The notes: a model not told the origin generated them from the letters alone. Positions 34,030 through 43,534 are shown, counted from the stretch's first letter. The stretch is 64,000 nt of DNA from Pseudomonas fluorescens (GCF_902497855.1 NZ_CABVHU010000010.1:186001-250000); one strand, 5' to 3'. Program-made: numbers and translations.

Positions 34030-34155
34030 CTACTTGTGCCGTGACGTTTCAAACCACTCCAGCGCCGCGCGCCAGATGCAGATCCCCAGGAAATAAGCCG
34101 ACATCAGCAGCCAGAGCCCCATCACCGGCGGGTTGATCACCGGGTGATTGACCAT
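34030..34155 (-). pseudogene. 3' fragment of the pcs gene
   Basis: The last 40 or so codons of phosphatidylcholine synthase (HPVINPPVMGLWLLMSAYFL, then WFETSRHK), nearly identical to the end of the intact pcs at 35833. It stops at the junction GTGATTGACCATGATCA, where the alcohol dehydrogenase promoter begins. It is a by-product of the tandem duplication of this locus. Confidence 0.85.
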
Positions 34156-34237
34156 GATCAACCTCCCGTCCGTCAACCCCGCGCAAGCTACGGTTCGTGC
34201 TGAACTCATGCGCACGCGCACACTTGGGAGAATTGCC

Positions 34238-35311
34238 ATGGCAACCATGAAAGCCGCGATATTCGTTGAGAAAAATCGCATCGTGCTCGACGACAAGCCG
34301 ATCCCCGAAGTCGGTCCGCTGGACGCGCTGATCCGTATCACCACCACCACAATCTGCGGCACCGACGTGCACATTCTGCGCGGTGAGTATCCCGTGGCCA
34401 AAGGGCTGACCATCGGTCATGAACCGGTGGGCATCATCGAGCGGCTCGGTTCTCAGGTGCGCGGCTTTGTCGAGGGGCAAAGGGTGATTGCCGGCGCCAT
34501 CACCCCCAGCGGGCAAAGTTATGCCTGCCTCTGTGGCTGCGGCTCACAGGATGGCGCGGACACCCGCCACGGCTTCAAGGCCGCCGGCGGCTGGAAGTTC
34601 GGCAATACCATCGATGGCTGTCAGGCCGAATACGTGTTGGTGCCGGATGCGCTGGCCAACCTGTGCCCGATTCCCGACGGCCTGAGCGACGAACAGGTGC
34701 TGATGTGCCCGGACATCATGTCCACCGGTTTTTCCGGCGCGGAGCGGGGCGAGGTCAACATCGGCGATACCGTCGCGGTCTTCGCTCTCGGGCCAATCGG
34801 TCTTTGTGCCGTGGCCGGTGCGCGTCTCAAAGGGGCGACCACCATCATTGGCGTCGACGCCGTGCCCGAGCGGATGAGCGTAGCGCGACAGTTGGGCGCG
34901 ACCCATGTGATCAACTTCAAGGACGGCGACGTGGTCGCGCAGATCATGGCCCTGACCGATGGTCGTGGCGTTGACGTGTCCATCGAGGCGTTGGGCACCC
35001 AGGGCACTTTCGAGTCCGCGCTGCGGGTGCTGCGCCCGGGTGGCCGGTTATCCAGCCTGGGGGTTTACTCCAGCGACCTGCGTATCCCGCTTGATGCCTT
35101 TGCCGCGGGCCTGGGGGATCTGAGTATCGTCAGCACCCTGTGCCCCGGAGGCAAGGAGCGGATGCGACGGCTGATGGCGGTGGTGGAAAGTGGCGGGGTC
35201 GACCTGTCGCCGCTGGTGACGCACAGGTTCAAGCTCGACGATATTGAAGAGGCCTATGAGCTGTTTGCGCATCAGCGGGATGGGGTGATGAAGGTGGCGA
35301 TAACACCCTGA
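34238..35311 (+). CDS. zinc-dependent alcohol dehydrogenase
   Basis: A 357-residue medium-chain NAD(P)-dependent dehydrogenase. Catalytic zinc ligands are Cys40 (TTICGTDVH), the His-Glu of GHEPVG and a Cys-rich CLCGCGSQDG segment. The nucleotide motif is VAVFALGPIGLCAVAGARLKG. The protein resembles isopropanol/secondary alcohol dehydrogenases. The ATG at 34238 has GGGAG upstream; the frame open to 34148 overlaps repeat-derived DNA. A decayed copy lies at 26124-26296. Confidence 0.88.
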   Translation: MATMKAAIFVEKNRIVLDDKPIPEVGPLDALIRITTTTICGTDVHILRGEYPVAKGLTIGHEPVGIIERLGSQVRGFVEGQRVIAGAITPSGQSYACLCGCGSQDGADTRHGFKAAGGWKFGNTIDGCQAEYVLVPDALANLCPIPDGLSDEQVLMCPDIMSTGFSGAERGEVNIGDTVAVFALGPIGLCAVAGARLKGATTIIGVDAVPERMSVARQLGATHVINFKDGDVVAQIMALTDGRGVDVSIEALGTQGTFESALRVLRPGGRLSSLGVYSSDLRIPLDAFAAGLGDLSIVSTLCPGGKERMRRLMAVVESGGVDLSPLVTHRFKLDDIEEAYELFAHQRDGVMKVAITP

Positions 35312-35335
35312 AGCCATCAAACACAACGCAACCCA

Positions 35336-35429
35336 CTGTAGGAGCTGGCTTGCCAGCGAAGGCGATCTGTCAGTCACATCAATGTTGAATATGCCGCCGC
35401 CTTCGCTGGCAAGCCAGCTCCTACAGGGG
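35336..35429. repeat. REPIN
   Basis: A paired inverted REP between the alcohol dehydrogenase and the convergent DUF488 gene. Confidence 0.9.
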
Positions 35430-35439
35430 GTTGGGGTGC

Positions 35440-35826
35440 CTAAACAAGCTTGGCGCCACGTGCCTTCAGCAGCTCGCGCAACACGGAGCGATGGCAGTGC
35501 GCCTCCTCCTCGCAATAACATCCCACAGCCAGCGAGGTTTGATGGGAGAGGGCGGCCAACAGATCCAGCAATTGGCTCGGCGCTGGATGGTTCATTTCAG
35601 CCTTGAACTTGCGCCGAAACGCCTCCCACGCCTTTTCGTCCTCGGCGGCTTTGGCTTGCGCAACCAGTTCGGCGCTGGGCGACAGCAGTGGCTGCCACAC
35701 ATCATAAAAATCCCGGCTGGCAAACTCAGCCTTCGGCACGCCCCGTGGCGGGCGGCGTACCGTGCCTATCCGCAGGCCTTCATCGGGCAGACGCGGGGAG
35801 CCGAGCCGGACGATATGGATGGGCAT
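35440..35826 (-). CDS. DUF488 family protein
   Basis: A 128-residue DUF488 protein with the N-terminal IVRLGSPRLPDEGLRIGTVRR, the central FYDVWQPLLSPSAELV, and a C-terminal CYCEEEAHCHRSVLRELL carrying four Cys/His. The function is unknown. The start is 6 bp from the pcs stop, so the two are probably cotranscribed. It is the intact partner of the pseudogene at 33630-34023. Confidence 0.85.
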   Translation of the reverse strand: MPIHIVRLGSPRLPDEGLRIGTVRRPPRGVPKAEFASRDFYDVWQPLLSPSAELVAQAKAAEDEKAWEAFRRKFKAEMNHPAPSQLLDLLAALSHQTSLAVGCYCEEEAHCHRSVLRELLKARGAKLV

Positions 35827-35832
35827 GGCGGC

Positions 35833-36555
35833 CTACTTGTGCCGCGACGTTTCAAACCACTCCATCGCCGTGCGCCAGATGCAGATCCCCAGGAAATAAG
35901 CCGACATCAGCAGCCAGAGCCCCATCACCAGCGGGTTGATCACCGGGTGATTGACCACCAGCGACAAGCTGCACAACAGCCAGATGGCCGTCACCGCGAT
36001 GTTGATCGGCATGAACTTGCGCACGCGGAACGGGTGCAGGAATTTCATCCGGGTCACGGTCAGCAGCGCCAGGCCGATAACGGTGAGCAGGGTGATCCAC
36101 GGCGATGGGGCGATGATGTACAGGCATAGAGCGACCACGTTCCAGGCGGCGGGGAAGCCCTGGAAGTAGTTGTCCTTGCTTTTCATGTTGACGTTGCAGA
36201 AGCAGAACAGCGACGAGACCAGAATCAGCGACACGGTCAACAGCAGCGTGTAGTCCGGCAACGGGATGTAACGATAGATGAACAGCGCCGGGATAAACAC
36301 ATACGTCAGGTAGTCGATCACCAGGTCGAGGACCGAGCCATCGAAACTGGGCAGTACCGACTGGACATTGACCTTGCGCGCCAGCGCGCCGTCCAGCCCG
36401 TCGACGATCAGCGCGACGCCCAGCCACAGCAGGCAGTTGGTGGGCTGGTTTTCCAGCAGCGCAAGGGTCGCGAGAAAAGCAGTGACCACGCCAGTGGCGG
36501 TAAAACCATGGGCGCCCCATGCTTTGAGCCTGGCGATGTGTAGAGTCGAAATCAC
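35833..36555 (-). CDS. pcs: phosphatidylcholine synthase
   Basis: A 240-residue CDP-alcohol phosphatidyltransferase family membrane enzyme that makes phosphatidylcholine directly from choline and CDP-diacylglycerol. The catalytic motif DGLDGALAR (52-60) followed by FDGSVLDLVIDY (about 71-82) supplies the acidic metal ligands, and about seven to eight membrane helices surround it. I start it at GTG 36555 (ISTLHIARLKAWGAHGFT), which has CTGGAG upstream and gives the usual length; the frame is open to 36618. Confidence 0.88.
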   Translation of the reverse strand: MISTLHIARLKAWGAHGFTATGVVTAFLATLALLENQPTNCLLWLGVALIVDGLDGALARKVNVQSVLPSFDGSVLDLVIDYLTYVFIPALFIYRYIPLPDYTLLLTVSLILVSSLFCFCNVNMKSKDNYFQGFPAAWNVVALCLYIIAPSPWITLLTVIGLALLTVTRMKFLHPFRVRKFMPINIAVTAIWLLCSLSLVVNHPVINPLVMGLWLLMSAYFLGICIWRTAMEWFETSRHK

Positions 36556-36865
36556 GGGGGCGTTCTCCAGAAAGTGAAGCAAGCCGGTCATCACCCACAC
36601 TATCGGGGGCGGCGGCAAACCTAGTCGGGTTGCAGGTATCGACCGAAAATCCGGGAATAAGGTTCACCACTCATGAATCTTAGCTGCGCCACACTAAAAT
36701 ACCCCGGATAAATCGGCAGGCCCATGGACCCGCGCGTCAGGTCGCTCTGCCAGGGTAGGCCGCGTGCACGGCACGGGTTTCACGTCAGCCAAACGGTGGT
36801 GGCGCATTTGTCTGCGAGGACTATCGTTGCCTGACTGGATAACTCCAACCAAAGAGGATGCCGTC
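36556..36865. other. divergent intergenic region between pcs and the DUF533 gene
   Basis: About 310 bp carrying the promoters of both genes. I see no repeat element, hairpin or RNA gene in it. Confidence 0.4.
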
Positions 36866-37594
36866 ATGATCACCAGCGATCTGCTCGAACAACTTCTGCG
36901 CGGTGCCGGCCAGGGCTCGATGCCGCAACAGGGCGGCCGTGGTGCTTCGGCCCAGGGCGGGCTTGGCGACCTCGGCGGGTTGCTCGGCGGCCTGTTGGGC
37001 GGGGGGGCCGGTTCCAGCGCCAGCGGCGGTGGGCTGGGTGGCTTGCTCGGTGGCTTGCTGGGCGGCGGCTCAGCCTTGGGCGGTTCGACCCGGAGCCGGT
37101 CAGGCGGTGGTGCCAACTACGCGGCGCTGGCATCGCTGGGGATGATGGCGTTCCAGGCGTATCAGGCCTGGCAACGCAGCCAGGCCGCGGCACCGCAACA
37201 GGCACCACGCACCGTAGACCTGCTGTCCGGCCCGGAAGTCGAGGACCACAGTAACGCGATCCTTCGGGCATTGATTGCGGCGGCCAAGGCCGATGGCCGG
37301 ATCGATGAATCGGAAAAGCAGATGATCAGCACCGAGATCGGTCGTCACACCGATGATCCGCAGTTGCAGCAATGGCTGGACGATGAAGTCGCCCGGCCGC
37401 TGGACGCCGCCGATGTGGCGCAGTCGGCCACCGATCCTGGCATGGCGGCGGAAATGTACCTGGCCAGTGTGATGCTGGTGGACGATCAGCAGGACGCCGA
37501 GCGCAGTTACCTGGATGAACTGGCGGCGGCTCTGGGTATTGATCCGGATTTGCAGGTGCATCTGGAGCAGCAGGCGAAGGGTGGCGTAGCCTGA
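36866..37594 (+). CDS. DUF533 (YebE-like) membrane-associated protein
   Basis: A 242-residue protein. Residues about 20-85 are a glycine/leucine-rich low-complexity stretch of GGLLGGLLGGG-type repeats. A short hydrophobic segment follows (YAALASLGMMAFQAYQAW). The C-terminal half is a TerB-like helical DUF533 domain (AILRALIAAAKADGRIDESEKQMI, Asp/Glu-rich metal-binding-like loop). AAAGAGG precedes the ATG. The function is unknown. Confidence 0.85.
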   Translation: MITSDLLEQLLRGAGQGSMPQQGGRGASAQGGLGDLGGLLGGLLGGGAGSSASGGGLGGLLGGLLGGGSALGGSTRSRSGGGANYAALASLGMMAFQAYQAWQRSQAAAPQQAPRTVDLLSGPEVEDHSNAILRALIAAAKADGRIDESEKQMISTEIGRHTDDPQLQQWLDDEVARPLDAADVAQSATDPGMAAEMYLASVMLVDDQQDAERSYLDELAAALGIDPDLQVHLEQQAKGGVA

Positions 37595-37629
37595 GGTGCA
37601 TCCTTGAAAAACCGGTTGGCTGTCAGGCC

Positions 37630-37713
37630 GCCTTCGCGAGCAGGCTCGCTCCCACATTAGATCGTGTTGACCGATACGACTCGGTCAACTGTGGGAGCGA
37701 GCCTGCTCGCGAA
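37630..37713. repeat. REPIN of the GAGCAGGCTCGC type
   Basis: CCTTCGCGAGCAGGCTCGCTCCCACA and its inverted partner, between convergent genes. Confidence 0.9.
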
Positions 37714-37744
37714 GAACGATAACGCGGTTCAACTGCTGCCCCCC

Positions 37745-38197
37745 CTACAGCGCTGCGGAGGGTTTCGGCACCAGAAACGTAACCCCATAACGCTCGGCCA
37801 CCTCAAAAATCCGTGCTAAATCCTCCGGTACCTTGAGCTGATCCATCGCCGCAAAAAACTGCCCGCCCCGCGGATCGGACACCACGCCGATGATCTTCGC
37901 CGTGGTGCTGAGGTTTTTGTAGGCGTGGATGGTCCCGGCAGGGATATGCACGTAACCACCGCTCGACACCCTGTTGGATTGGCCATCGACCGTCACTTCC
38001 ACCTGCCCGTCGATGACATAGAACGCTTCATCCCAGGGATGAAAGTGCGGCGGCGGCCCTCCACCTTGCACCCCTTGCTGGATGTGCACTTCAAAAGGCT
38101 TGGACAGATCACCACCGGCGAGAATCGTGATTGCCTCACCCACGACGTTGACCGGTTTGGGGATGTTATCCGCCTCGATGACATGAACCGTGCGCAT
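37745..38197 (-). CDS. cupin domain protein
   Basis: A 150-residue single-domain cupin. Motif 1 is GGGPPPHFHPWDEAFYVIDGQVEV (His and Glu ligands) and motif 2 is GGYVHIPAGTIHAYKNL. GGAGAG precedes the ATG at 38197. The function cannot be assigned; such proteins may be metal-dependent dioxygenases or binding proteins. Confidence 0.82.
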   Translation of the reverse strand: MRTVHVIEADNIPKPVNVVGEAITILAGGDLSKPFEVHIQQGVQGGGPPPHFHPWDEAFYVIDGQVEVTVDGQSNRVSSGGYVHIPAGTIHAYKNLSTTAKIIGVVSDPRGGQFFAAMDQLKVPEDLARIFEVAERYGVTFLVPKPSAAL

Positions 38198-38391
38198 GAT
38201 TGCTCTCCGAAGGATGGCTCCACACCCGTTGAGTATATTCACTCCAGTGCAAGCCAAGTGCCGCACCGGCAGCCGTCTGTCCGGGCTCTTTTAACCCCGA
38301 TGGAATTTTTCTGCGCCGGGGTCGCTCTGCTGATGTAGAGACGTACTGATCGAGCGTCCTGCCACTGGCCTCAGACCGAGAGATTGCATCC

Positions 38392-39777
38392 ATGACTGCC
38401 CTGACACGACTTGAATCCAGGCCTGCCCACGAACACCCGATTGGCGGTGCCGGTTGCATTAGGCAAATCTACCAGCAGCTGCTGCTGAGCGACGATGCGC
38501 AGCAGAGGCACGCACTCGCTCAACGCTTCCTGCAGGCTCAGCTTCAGTGCGCCGCGGACTTGCCGGACGAGCTGCCGCAGGAACTGTCGGCACTGCAAGA
38601 TTTTGTCGAACAACACAGCATCGCAGTCGCCCGGCAGTACGCCGACTACCTGCAACAGCGCAAGGAAGGCGGGCCCCGGCAGTTCTTCAGCAACAAGGCG
38701 CACGCGCTGTTTTTTCTGCAGGCCGTTGCCCCGACCAAACTGGTGGACGGCGCCTGGCTGTACGGCCTGCTGCGGCACTGGCGCGACCCGCGTTTCGAGG
38801 GCCTGATCTGCACGTATCTGGAGGAGCTGGGGGAGGGCAATCCGGCCCAGAATCATGTGGTGATCTACCGTAAATTGCTCGCCGAGCATGGCTTGCAGGA
38901 CTGCGCAGCGATCCCCGATGAGCGTTATCTGCAAGGCGCCGTGCAACTGGCGCTGGGTGAGAGCGGCGATGAGTGCCTGCCCGAAGTCATCGGCTACAAC
39001 CTCGGGTACGAACAACTGCCCCTGCATTTATTGATCAGTGCCTATGAACTCAGCGAGCTGGGCATCGATCCGTATTATTTCACCCTGCACGTGACCATCG
39101 ACAACGCCAGCACCGGCCACGCGCACAAAGCCGTGCAGTCGGTGTTGCAGCTATTGCCATTGGAGGGCGATCGCGAAGCGTTTCTGCGCAGGGTCGCGCT
39201 GGGTTATCGGCTTAACGATCTGGGACAGGGCAGTCGCGCGATCATCGAGTCGTTCGACTTGTACGCTGAAGTCCTGAACATGCTTGAGCGTAAGCGCCCG
39301 TTCGGCCAGCACATGCATTCCGACTACTGTCGTTTCGAAGGCAAGACCGTCAATCAATGGTTGTCGACGCCCGAGCAGTTGCCAGGCTTTCTCGCGGCGC
39401 TGCAAACCAAGGGCTGGATCAAGCGTCACCAGGACCCGCAGGCCAGCCGCTTCTGGCAACTGATCGACGGCGACGGCGCGGCCATGTTCGGGGTGTTCAG
39501 CCCTTATGAAAAGCAGTTGCTGCATGACTGGATCGCCGGCGACTGGCTGCCTGAGCGTTCAACCGCAACGACCCGGGGTAGCGCCAGTGGCGCGGTCGAA
39601 ACTTCGGTGCCGGTCAACGACCCGGATATCCAGAGCCTGCACAGCGCGCTGACTGGCGTTTGCGCCCACGAGCAGATGCAAGTGCTGATCCCGTGGCTGT
39701 CAGCCCACCGACATTCCCATCCTGCCGGGCTGTTCGCCACTCGACGCTTCATCGAACTCAAATCCAGCCTTCGATAG
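38392..39777 (+). CDS. iron-containing redox enzyme, haem-oxygenase-like diiron family
   Basis: A 461-residue protein with a haem-oxygenase-like (HDO) core in its N-terminal half: HALFFLQAVAPTKLVDGAWLYGLL, YLEELGEGNPAQNH, and YELSELGIDPYYFTLHVTIDNASTGHAHKA with candidate Glu/His/Asp iron ligands. HDO enzymes use a diiron site for oxygenase, desaturase or C-C cleavage chemistry. The C-terminal third is unassigned. It is followed after 10 bp by a methyltransferase and then ligD, all in one direction. Confidence 0.72.
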   Translation: MTALTRLESRPAHEHPIGGAGCIRQIYQQLLLSDDAQQRHALAQRFLQAQLQCAADLPDELPQELSALQDFVEQHSIAVARQYADYLQQRKEGGPRQFFSNKAHALFFLQAVAPTKLVDGAWLYGLLRHWRDPRFEGLICTYLEELGEGNPAQNHVVIYRKLLAEHGLQDCAAIPDERYLQGAVQLALGESGDECLPEVIGYNLGYEQLPLHLLISAYELSELGIDPYYFTLHVTIDNASTGHAHKAVQSVLQLLPLEGDREAFLRRVALGYRLNDLGQGSRAIIESFDLYAEVLNMLERKRPFGQHMHSDYCRFEGKTVNQWLSTPEQLPGFLAALQTKGWIKRHQDPQASRFWQLIDGDGAAMFGVFSPYEKQLLHDWIAGDWLPERSTATTRGSASGAVETSVPVNDPDIQSLHSALTGVCAHEQMQVLIPWLSAHRHSHPAGLFATRRFIELKSSLR

Positions 39778-39787
39778 GGAGCCTGTG

Positions 39788-40783
39788 ATGAATCAGGAAG
39801 CACTACTGGGCGCTGCCGATCTGGCATTGCTGCAGCTGGGACGCCGCTTGCAGGCCGACGGCTATCGTTTCATCACGCCGACGCCGCTGACCCACCAACG
39901 GGTCAATGATCGCGCCTTCGGTCAAAGCGCCCGGACCCTGCGGGAAATTTTTGGCTGGTCACGATCGTTCGAGCCCGGCCTGTTGTCGGTGGACGAACAA
40001 CGTCAGTTGGAGCAAGCGGGCGTCCTCGAGCAGAGCAATGGGCGGTTGCGAAGTCGAGTGCGCTGGTCCAGCCTGGATGACCTGCTGTTCGTGCATTCCG
40101 GGTTCCCCACCGATGCCGCCGACGCGGTGTTCTTCGGTCCCGACACCTACCGTTTCGCCCAGTTGATACATGCCCATCTGCAACAGAGCTTCGCCCCGAT
40201 CAGGCGCGCCGTGGACATCGGTTGCGGCGCGGGTGTCGGGGCGATCGTGATCGCGCGCGCGCGGCGCGAAGCCGAGGTGCTGGCCGTCGACATCAACCCG
40301 GCGGCGCTGCGTCTGACGGCGGTCAACGCCGCGCTCGCCGAAGTGGCCAATGTCAGCATCGAAGCCAGCGATGTGCTGCAGGATGTCGATGGCAACTTCG
40401 ACCTGATCGTCGCCAATCCGCCTTACATGGCCGACCCCGCCGAACGTGCCTACCGCCACGGCGGCGGGGCGCTTGGCGAACAGTTATCGCTGCGTATCGT
40501 CGAGCAGGCCCTGTATCGGCTGGCCCCTGGCGGTTCGCTGGTGCTGTACACCGGTGTGGCGATGATCGATGGTTGCGACCCGTTCCTGGACGCACTGACC
40601 CCGCGCCTGGAGTCGCCGCTGTTCGCCTGGACCTACCGCGAACTCGATCCCGATGTGTTCGGTGAAGAGTTGTTGACCCAAGGCTATCAGCGCGTGGAGC
40701 GGATTGCCGTGGTCGCGTTGACCGTCACGCGCATCGGCCCCGGCATCGGGGGCATCGTTACCTCGCCTGCAGGTGCGCCATGA
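39788..40783 (+). CDS. class I methyltransferase with NPPY motif
   Basis: A protein of about 331 residues. The N-terminal 130 residues are a helical accessory domain. The SAM site is VDIGCGAGVGAIVIAR (near 141-156), and NPPYM near residue 210 is the motif of N-methyltransferases acting on glutamine or nucleic-acid amino groups (HemK/RsmC-like). The ATG at 39788 directly follows a GTG. It overlaps ligD by 4 bp. The substrate is unknown; it may act together with the diiron protein upstream. Confidence 0.8.
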   Translation: MNQEALLGAADLALLQLGRRLQADGYRFITPTPLTHQRVNDRAFGQSARTLREIFGWSRSFEPGLLSVDEQRQLEQAGVLEQSNGRLRSRVRWSSLDDLLFVHSGFPTDAADAVFFGPDTYRFAQLIHAHLQQSFAPIRRAVDIGCGAGVGAIVIARARREAEVLAVDINPAALRLTAVNAALAEVANVSIEASDVLQDVDGNFDLIVANPPYMADPAERAYRHGGGALGEQLSLRIVEQALYRLAPGGSLVLYTGVAMIDGCDPFLDALTPRLESPLFAWTYRELDPDVFGEELLTQGYQRVERIAVVALTVTRIGPGIGGIVTSPAGAP

Positions 40784-43497
40784 ACAGGAATCTGGACGAT
40801 TACAACCGCATGCGCGACTTCTCGGCGACGTCCGAACCGGCCGCCAAGCGCTCGGGCAAAAAAAAAGCGCAGGACCATGCGCTGCAATTCTGCATCCAGA
40901 AGCATGACGCCTCGCGCCTGCATTACGACTTCCGCCTGGAACTGGACGGCGCCCTGAAGAGCTGGGCGGTGCCCAAGGGGCCGTCGCTGGACCCCAAGGT
41001 CAAGCGCCTGGCCGTCCACGTTGAAGACCACCCGCTGGACTACGCCACGTTCGAGGGCAGCATCCCCGAAGGGCATTACGGCGCCGGTGACGTGATCGTC
41101 TGGGACCGTGGCGTATGGATTCCCCAGGAGGATCCGGCCAAGGCCTACGCCAAGGGCAAGCTCAAGTTCGAGCTGCAAGGCGAGAAGCTCGGCGGTCTGT
41201 GGAACCTGGTGCGCACGCACATGCCGGGCAAGCAGGAGCAATGGTTTCTGATCAAGCACCAGGACGGCGCGGCCAAACCCGAAAGCGAGTACGACGTGGT
41301 CGCCGCCGAGCCCGACAGTGTGCTCAGCGATCGAACCATTCTCCCCAAGAAGTCGAAGACCGCGGACAAACCCAAGCCCGTGAAGAAACCGGCCGCCGCA
41401 GCGCGCAAGGAAAAGGCGACGCCTTTGACCGGCGCCCGCAAAGCCAGACTGCCGGAACAGCTCAAGCCGGAACTGGCCACCCTGGTCGAGAAAGCCCCGG
41501 GTGGTGACTGGAGCTACGAGATCAAGTTCGACGGCTATCGGATCATGGCGCGCATCGACCACGGTCAGGTCCAACTGTTTACGCGAAATGGTCACGACTG
41601 GACCCACAAGCTGCCAGGACAAGCCGAGGCGCTGGCAGCACTGGGTCTGGAATCAGCCTGGCTCGACGGCGAAATGGTCGTGGCCAACGAGCAGGGCGTG
41701 CCAGACTTCCAGGCCTTGCAGAATGCGTTCGATTCGGGCCGCAGCGGCGCCATCCTTTACTACCTGTTCGACATGCCCTACCTCAATGGCGTGGACCTGC
41801 GCGAGGTGCCTGTCGAGGAGCGCAGGGCCGCGCTGGCGACCGTGCTCAAACCCAATGAGCACCCGCTGCTGCGGTTCTCCGACGCGTTTGGCGAAGAACC
41901 GGAAGCCTTGCTCAACAGTGCCTGTCAAATGCGCATGGAAGGGCTGATCGGCAAGCGCCAGGGGTCGCCCTACGTGTCCCGGCGCAGCAGCGACTGGATC
42001 AAGCTCAAGTGCAAGCATCGCCAGGAATTCGTGGTGGTCGGTTTCACCGACCCCAAAGGTTCGCGCAATGGGTTCGGTGCCTTGCTGCTGGGGCTGCATG
42101 ACCGTGACAGTGGCGAATTGCGCTACGCAGGCAAGGTCGGCACCGGGTTCAACGAGACCACGCTCAAACATATCCATGAGCAACTCAAACCCTTGCAGGT
42201 GAAAAAGCCGTCCGTGGCCAACCCACCGACCGGCTTCGACGCCAAGGGCGTGCATTGGCTTAAACCGACGCTGCTGGCGGAGGTGGCCTTTGCCGAAATG
42301 ACCAAGGAGGGCTCGGTGCGCCATGCAGTGTTCCATGGCCTGCGCGACGACAAACCTGCCGAAGACATTACCGAGGAGCGTGCGAAAACCGTGAAGACTT
42401 CGACCTCGAAAACGGCTGCTCCGAAGGCTGCTGTGAAAACTGCTGCGCAAAAGACTACTTCGGTGAAAACGGCTGCTCCGAAGGCGGCCAATCCAGAAGC
42501 TGCTGCTGCGAAAACCAGTGCTGCAAAAACTGCTGCTACCAAAAAAAACGCCGCTGAAAAGCCAGCCACCAAGATGAAAACCACCGAACCCGCACCTTCA
42601 CAAATCGGCCTGGGCAAGGGCAAGGTACGCATCACCCACCCGGACCGGGTGATCGACGCCAGCAGCGGCACCACCAAAGTGCAACTGGCCGAGTACTACG
42701 CCAGCGTCGCCGAATGGATATTGCCCGAGCTCAAGGACCGGCCCGTGGCACTGGTGCGCGCCCCGGACGGCATCGCCGGCGAGCTGTTTTTCCAGAAAAA
42801 TGCCGAACGCCTGGCCATTCCGGGGATCACCACACTGGACAAGGCACTCACCGGCCAACCGGTGATGATCATCAACAACGCCGAAGCCCTGATCGGCGCC
42901 GTGCAGATGAGCACGGTGGAACTGCACACCTGGAACGCCACGTCCGACAACCTCGACAAACCCGACCGCTTCGTCCTCGACCTCGACCCGGACCCGGCGT
43001 TGCCCTGGAAAAGCATGGTCGAGGCGACTCAACTGACCCTTTCGGTGCTTGATGAACTGGGGCTCAAGGCGTTCCTCAAGACCAGCGGCGGCAAGGGCAT
43101 TCACCTGGTGGTGCCGCTGACCCGCAAGCTGGGTTGGGATGAGGTAAAGGACTTCAGTCATGCCATCGTCAGCCACATGGCCAAATTGCTGCCGGATCGT
43201 TTTTCCGCGGTTTCCGGGCCGAAGAATCGGATCGGGCGGATCTTCATCGATTACCTGCGCAACGGACTGGGCGCCACCACCATCTGCGCCTATGCCGTGC
43301 GGACTCGCGAAGGGTTGCCGGTGTCGGTGCCGATCTTTCGCGAGGAGGTGGGTGAACTCAAGGGCGGCAATCAGTGGAATGTGCAAAATGTGCATGAGCG
43401 GCTGGGCGAAGTGGGCGATGAACCCTGGGCGGACCTGAAGAAAACCCGCCAGACCATCACCGCAGAGATGCGGCGGCGGGTGGGAATGAAAAAATAG
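40780..43497 (+). CDS. ligD: ATP-dependent DNA ligase D
   Basis: A 905-residue non-homologous end-joining enzyme. Domain order is 3'-phosphoesterase (KHDASRLHYDFRLELDG, about 41-57), ligase (adenylated Lys249 in YEIKFDGYR, with LKCKHRQEFVV later) and C-terminal primase-polymerase (LDLDPDP near 733-739, LKTSGGKGIHLVVPL). This is the usual Pseudomonas order. A Lys/Ala/Thr-rich linker of about 70 residues (near 535-605) with KTAAPKAA-like repeats joins ligase and polymerase. No ku gene is adjacent. Confidence 0.96.
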   Translation: MNRNLDDYNRMRDFSATSEPAAKRSGKKKAQDHALQFCIQKHDASRLHYDFRLELDGALKSWAVPKGPSLDPKVKRLAVHVEDHPLDYATFEGSIPEGHYGAGDVIVWDRGVWIPQEDPAKAYAKGKLKFELQGEKLGGLWNLVRTHMPGKQEQWFLIKHQDGAAKPESEYDVVAAEPDSVLSDRTILPKKSKTADKPKPVKKPAAAARKEKATPLTGARKARLPEQLKPELATLVEKAPGGDWSYEIKFDGYRIMARIDHGQVQLFTRNGHDWTHKLPGQAEALAALGLESAWLDGEMVVANEQGVPDFQALQNAFDSGRSGAILYYLFDMPYLNGVDLREVPVEERRAALATVLKPNEHPLLRFSDAFGEEPEALLNSACQMRMEGLIGKRQGSPYVSRRSSDWIKLKCKHRQEFVVVGFTDPKGSRNGFGALLLGLHDRDSGELRYAGKVGTGFNETTLKHIHEQLKPLQVKKPSVANPPTGFDAKGVHWLKPTLLAEVAFAEMTKEGSVRHAVFHGLRDDKPAEDITEERAKTVKTSTSKTAAPKAAVKTAAQKTTSVKTAAPKAANPEAAAAKTSAAKTAATKKNAAEKPATKMKTTEPAPSQIGLGKGKVRITHPDRVIDASSGTTKVQLAEYYASVAEWILPELKDRPVALVRAPDGIAGELFFQKNAERLAIPGITTLDKALTGQPVMIINNAEALIGAVQMSTVELHTWNATSDNLDKPDRFVLDLDPDPALPWKSMVEATQLTLSVLDELGLKAFLKTSGGKGIHLVVPLTRKLGWDEVKDFSHAIVSHMAKLLPDRFSAVSGPKNRIGRIFIDYLRNGLGATTICAYAVRTREGLPVSVPIFREEVGELKGGNQWNVQNVHERLGEVGDEPWADLKKTRQTITAEMRRRVGMKK

Positions 43498-43534
43498 TGA
43501 GTCATGTACCGATGAATTGTGGTCAACGCCAAAC

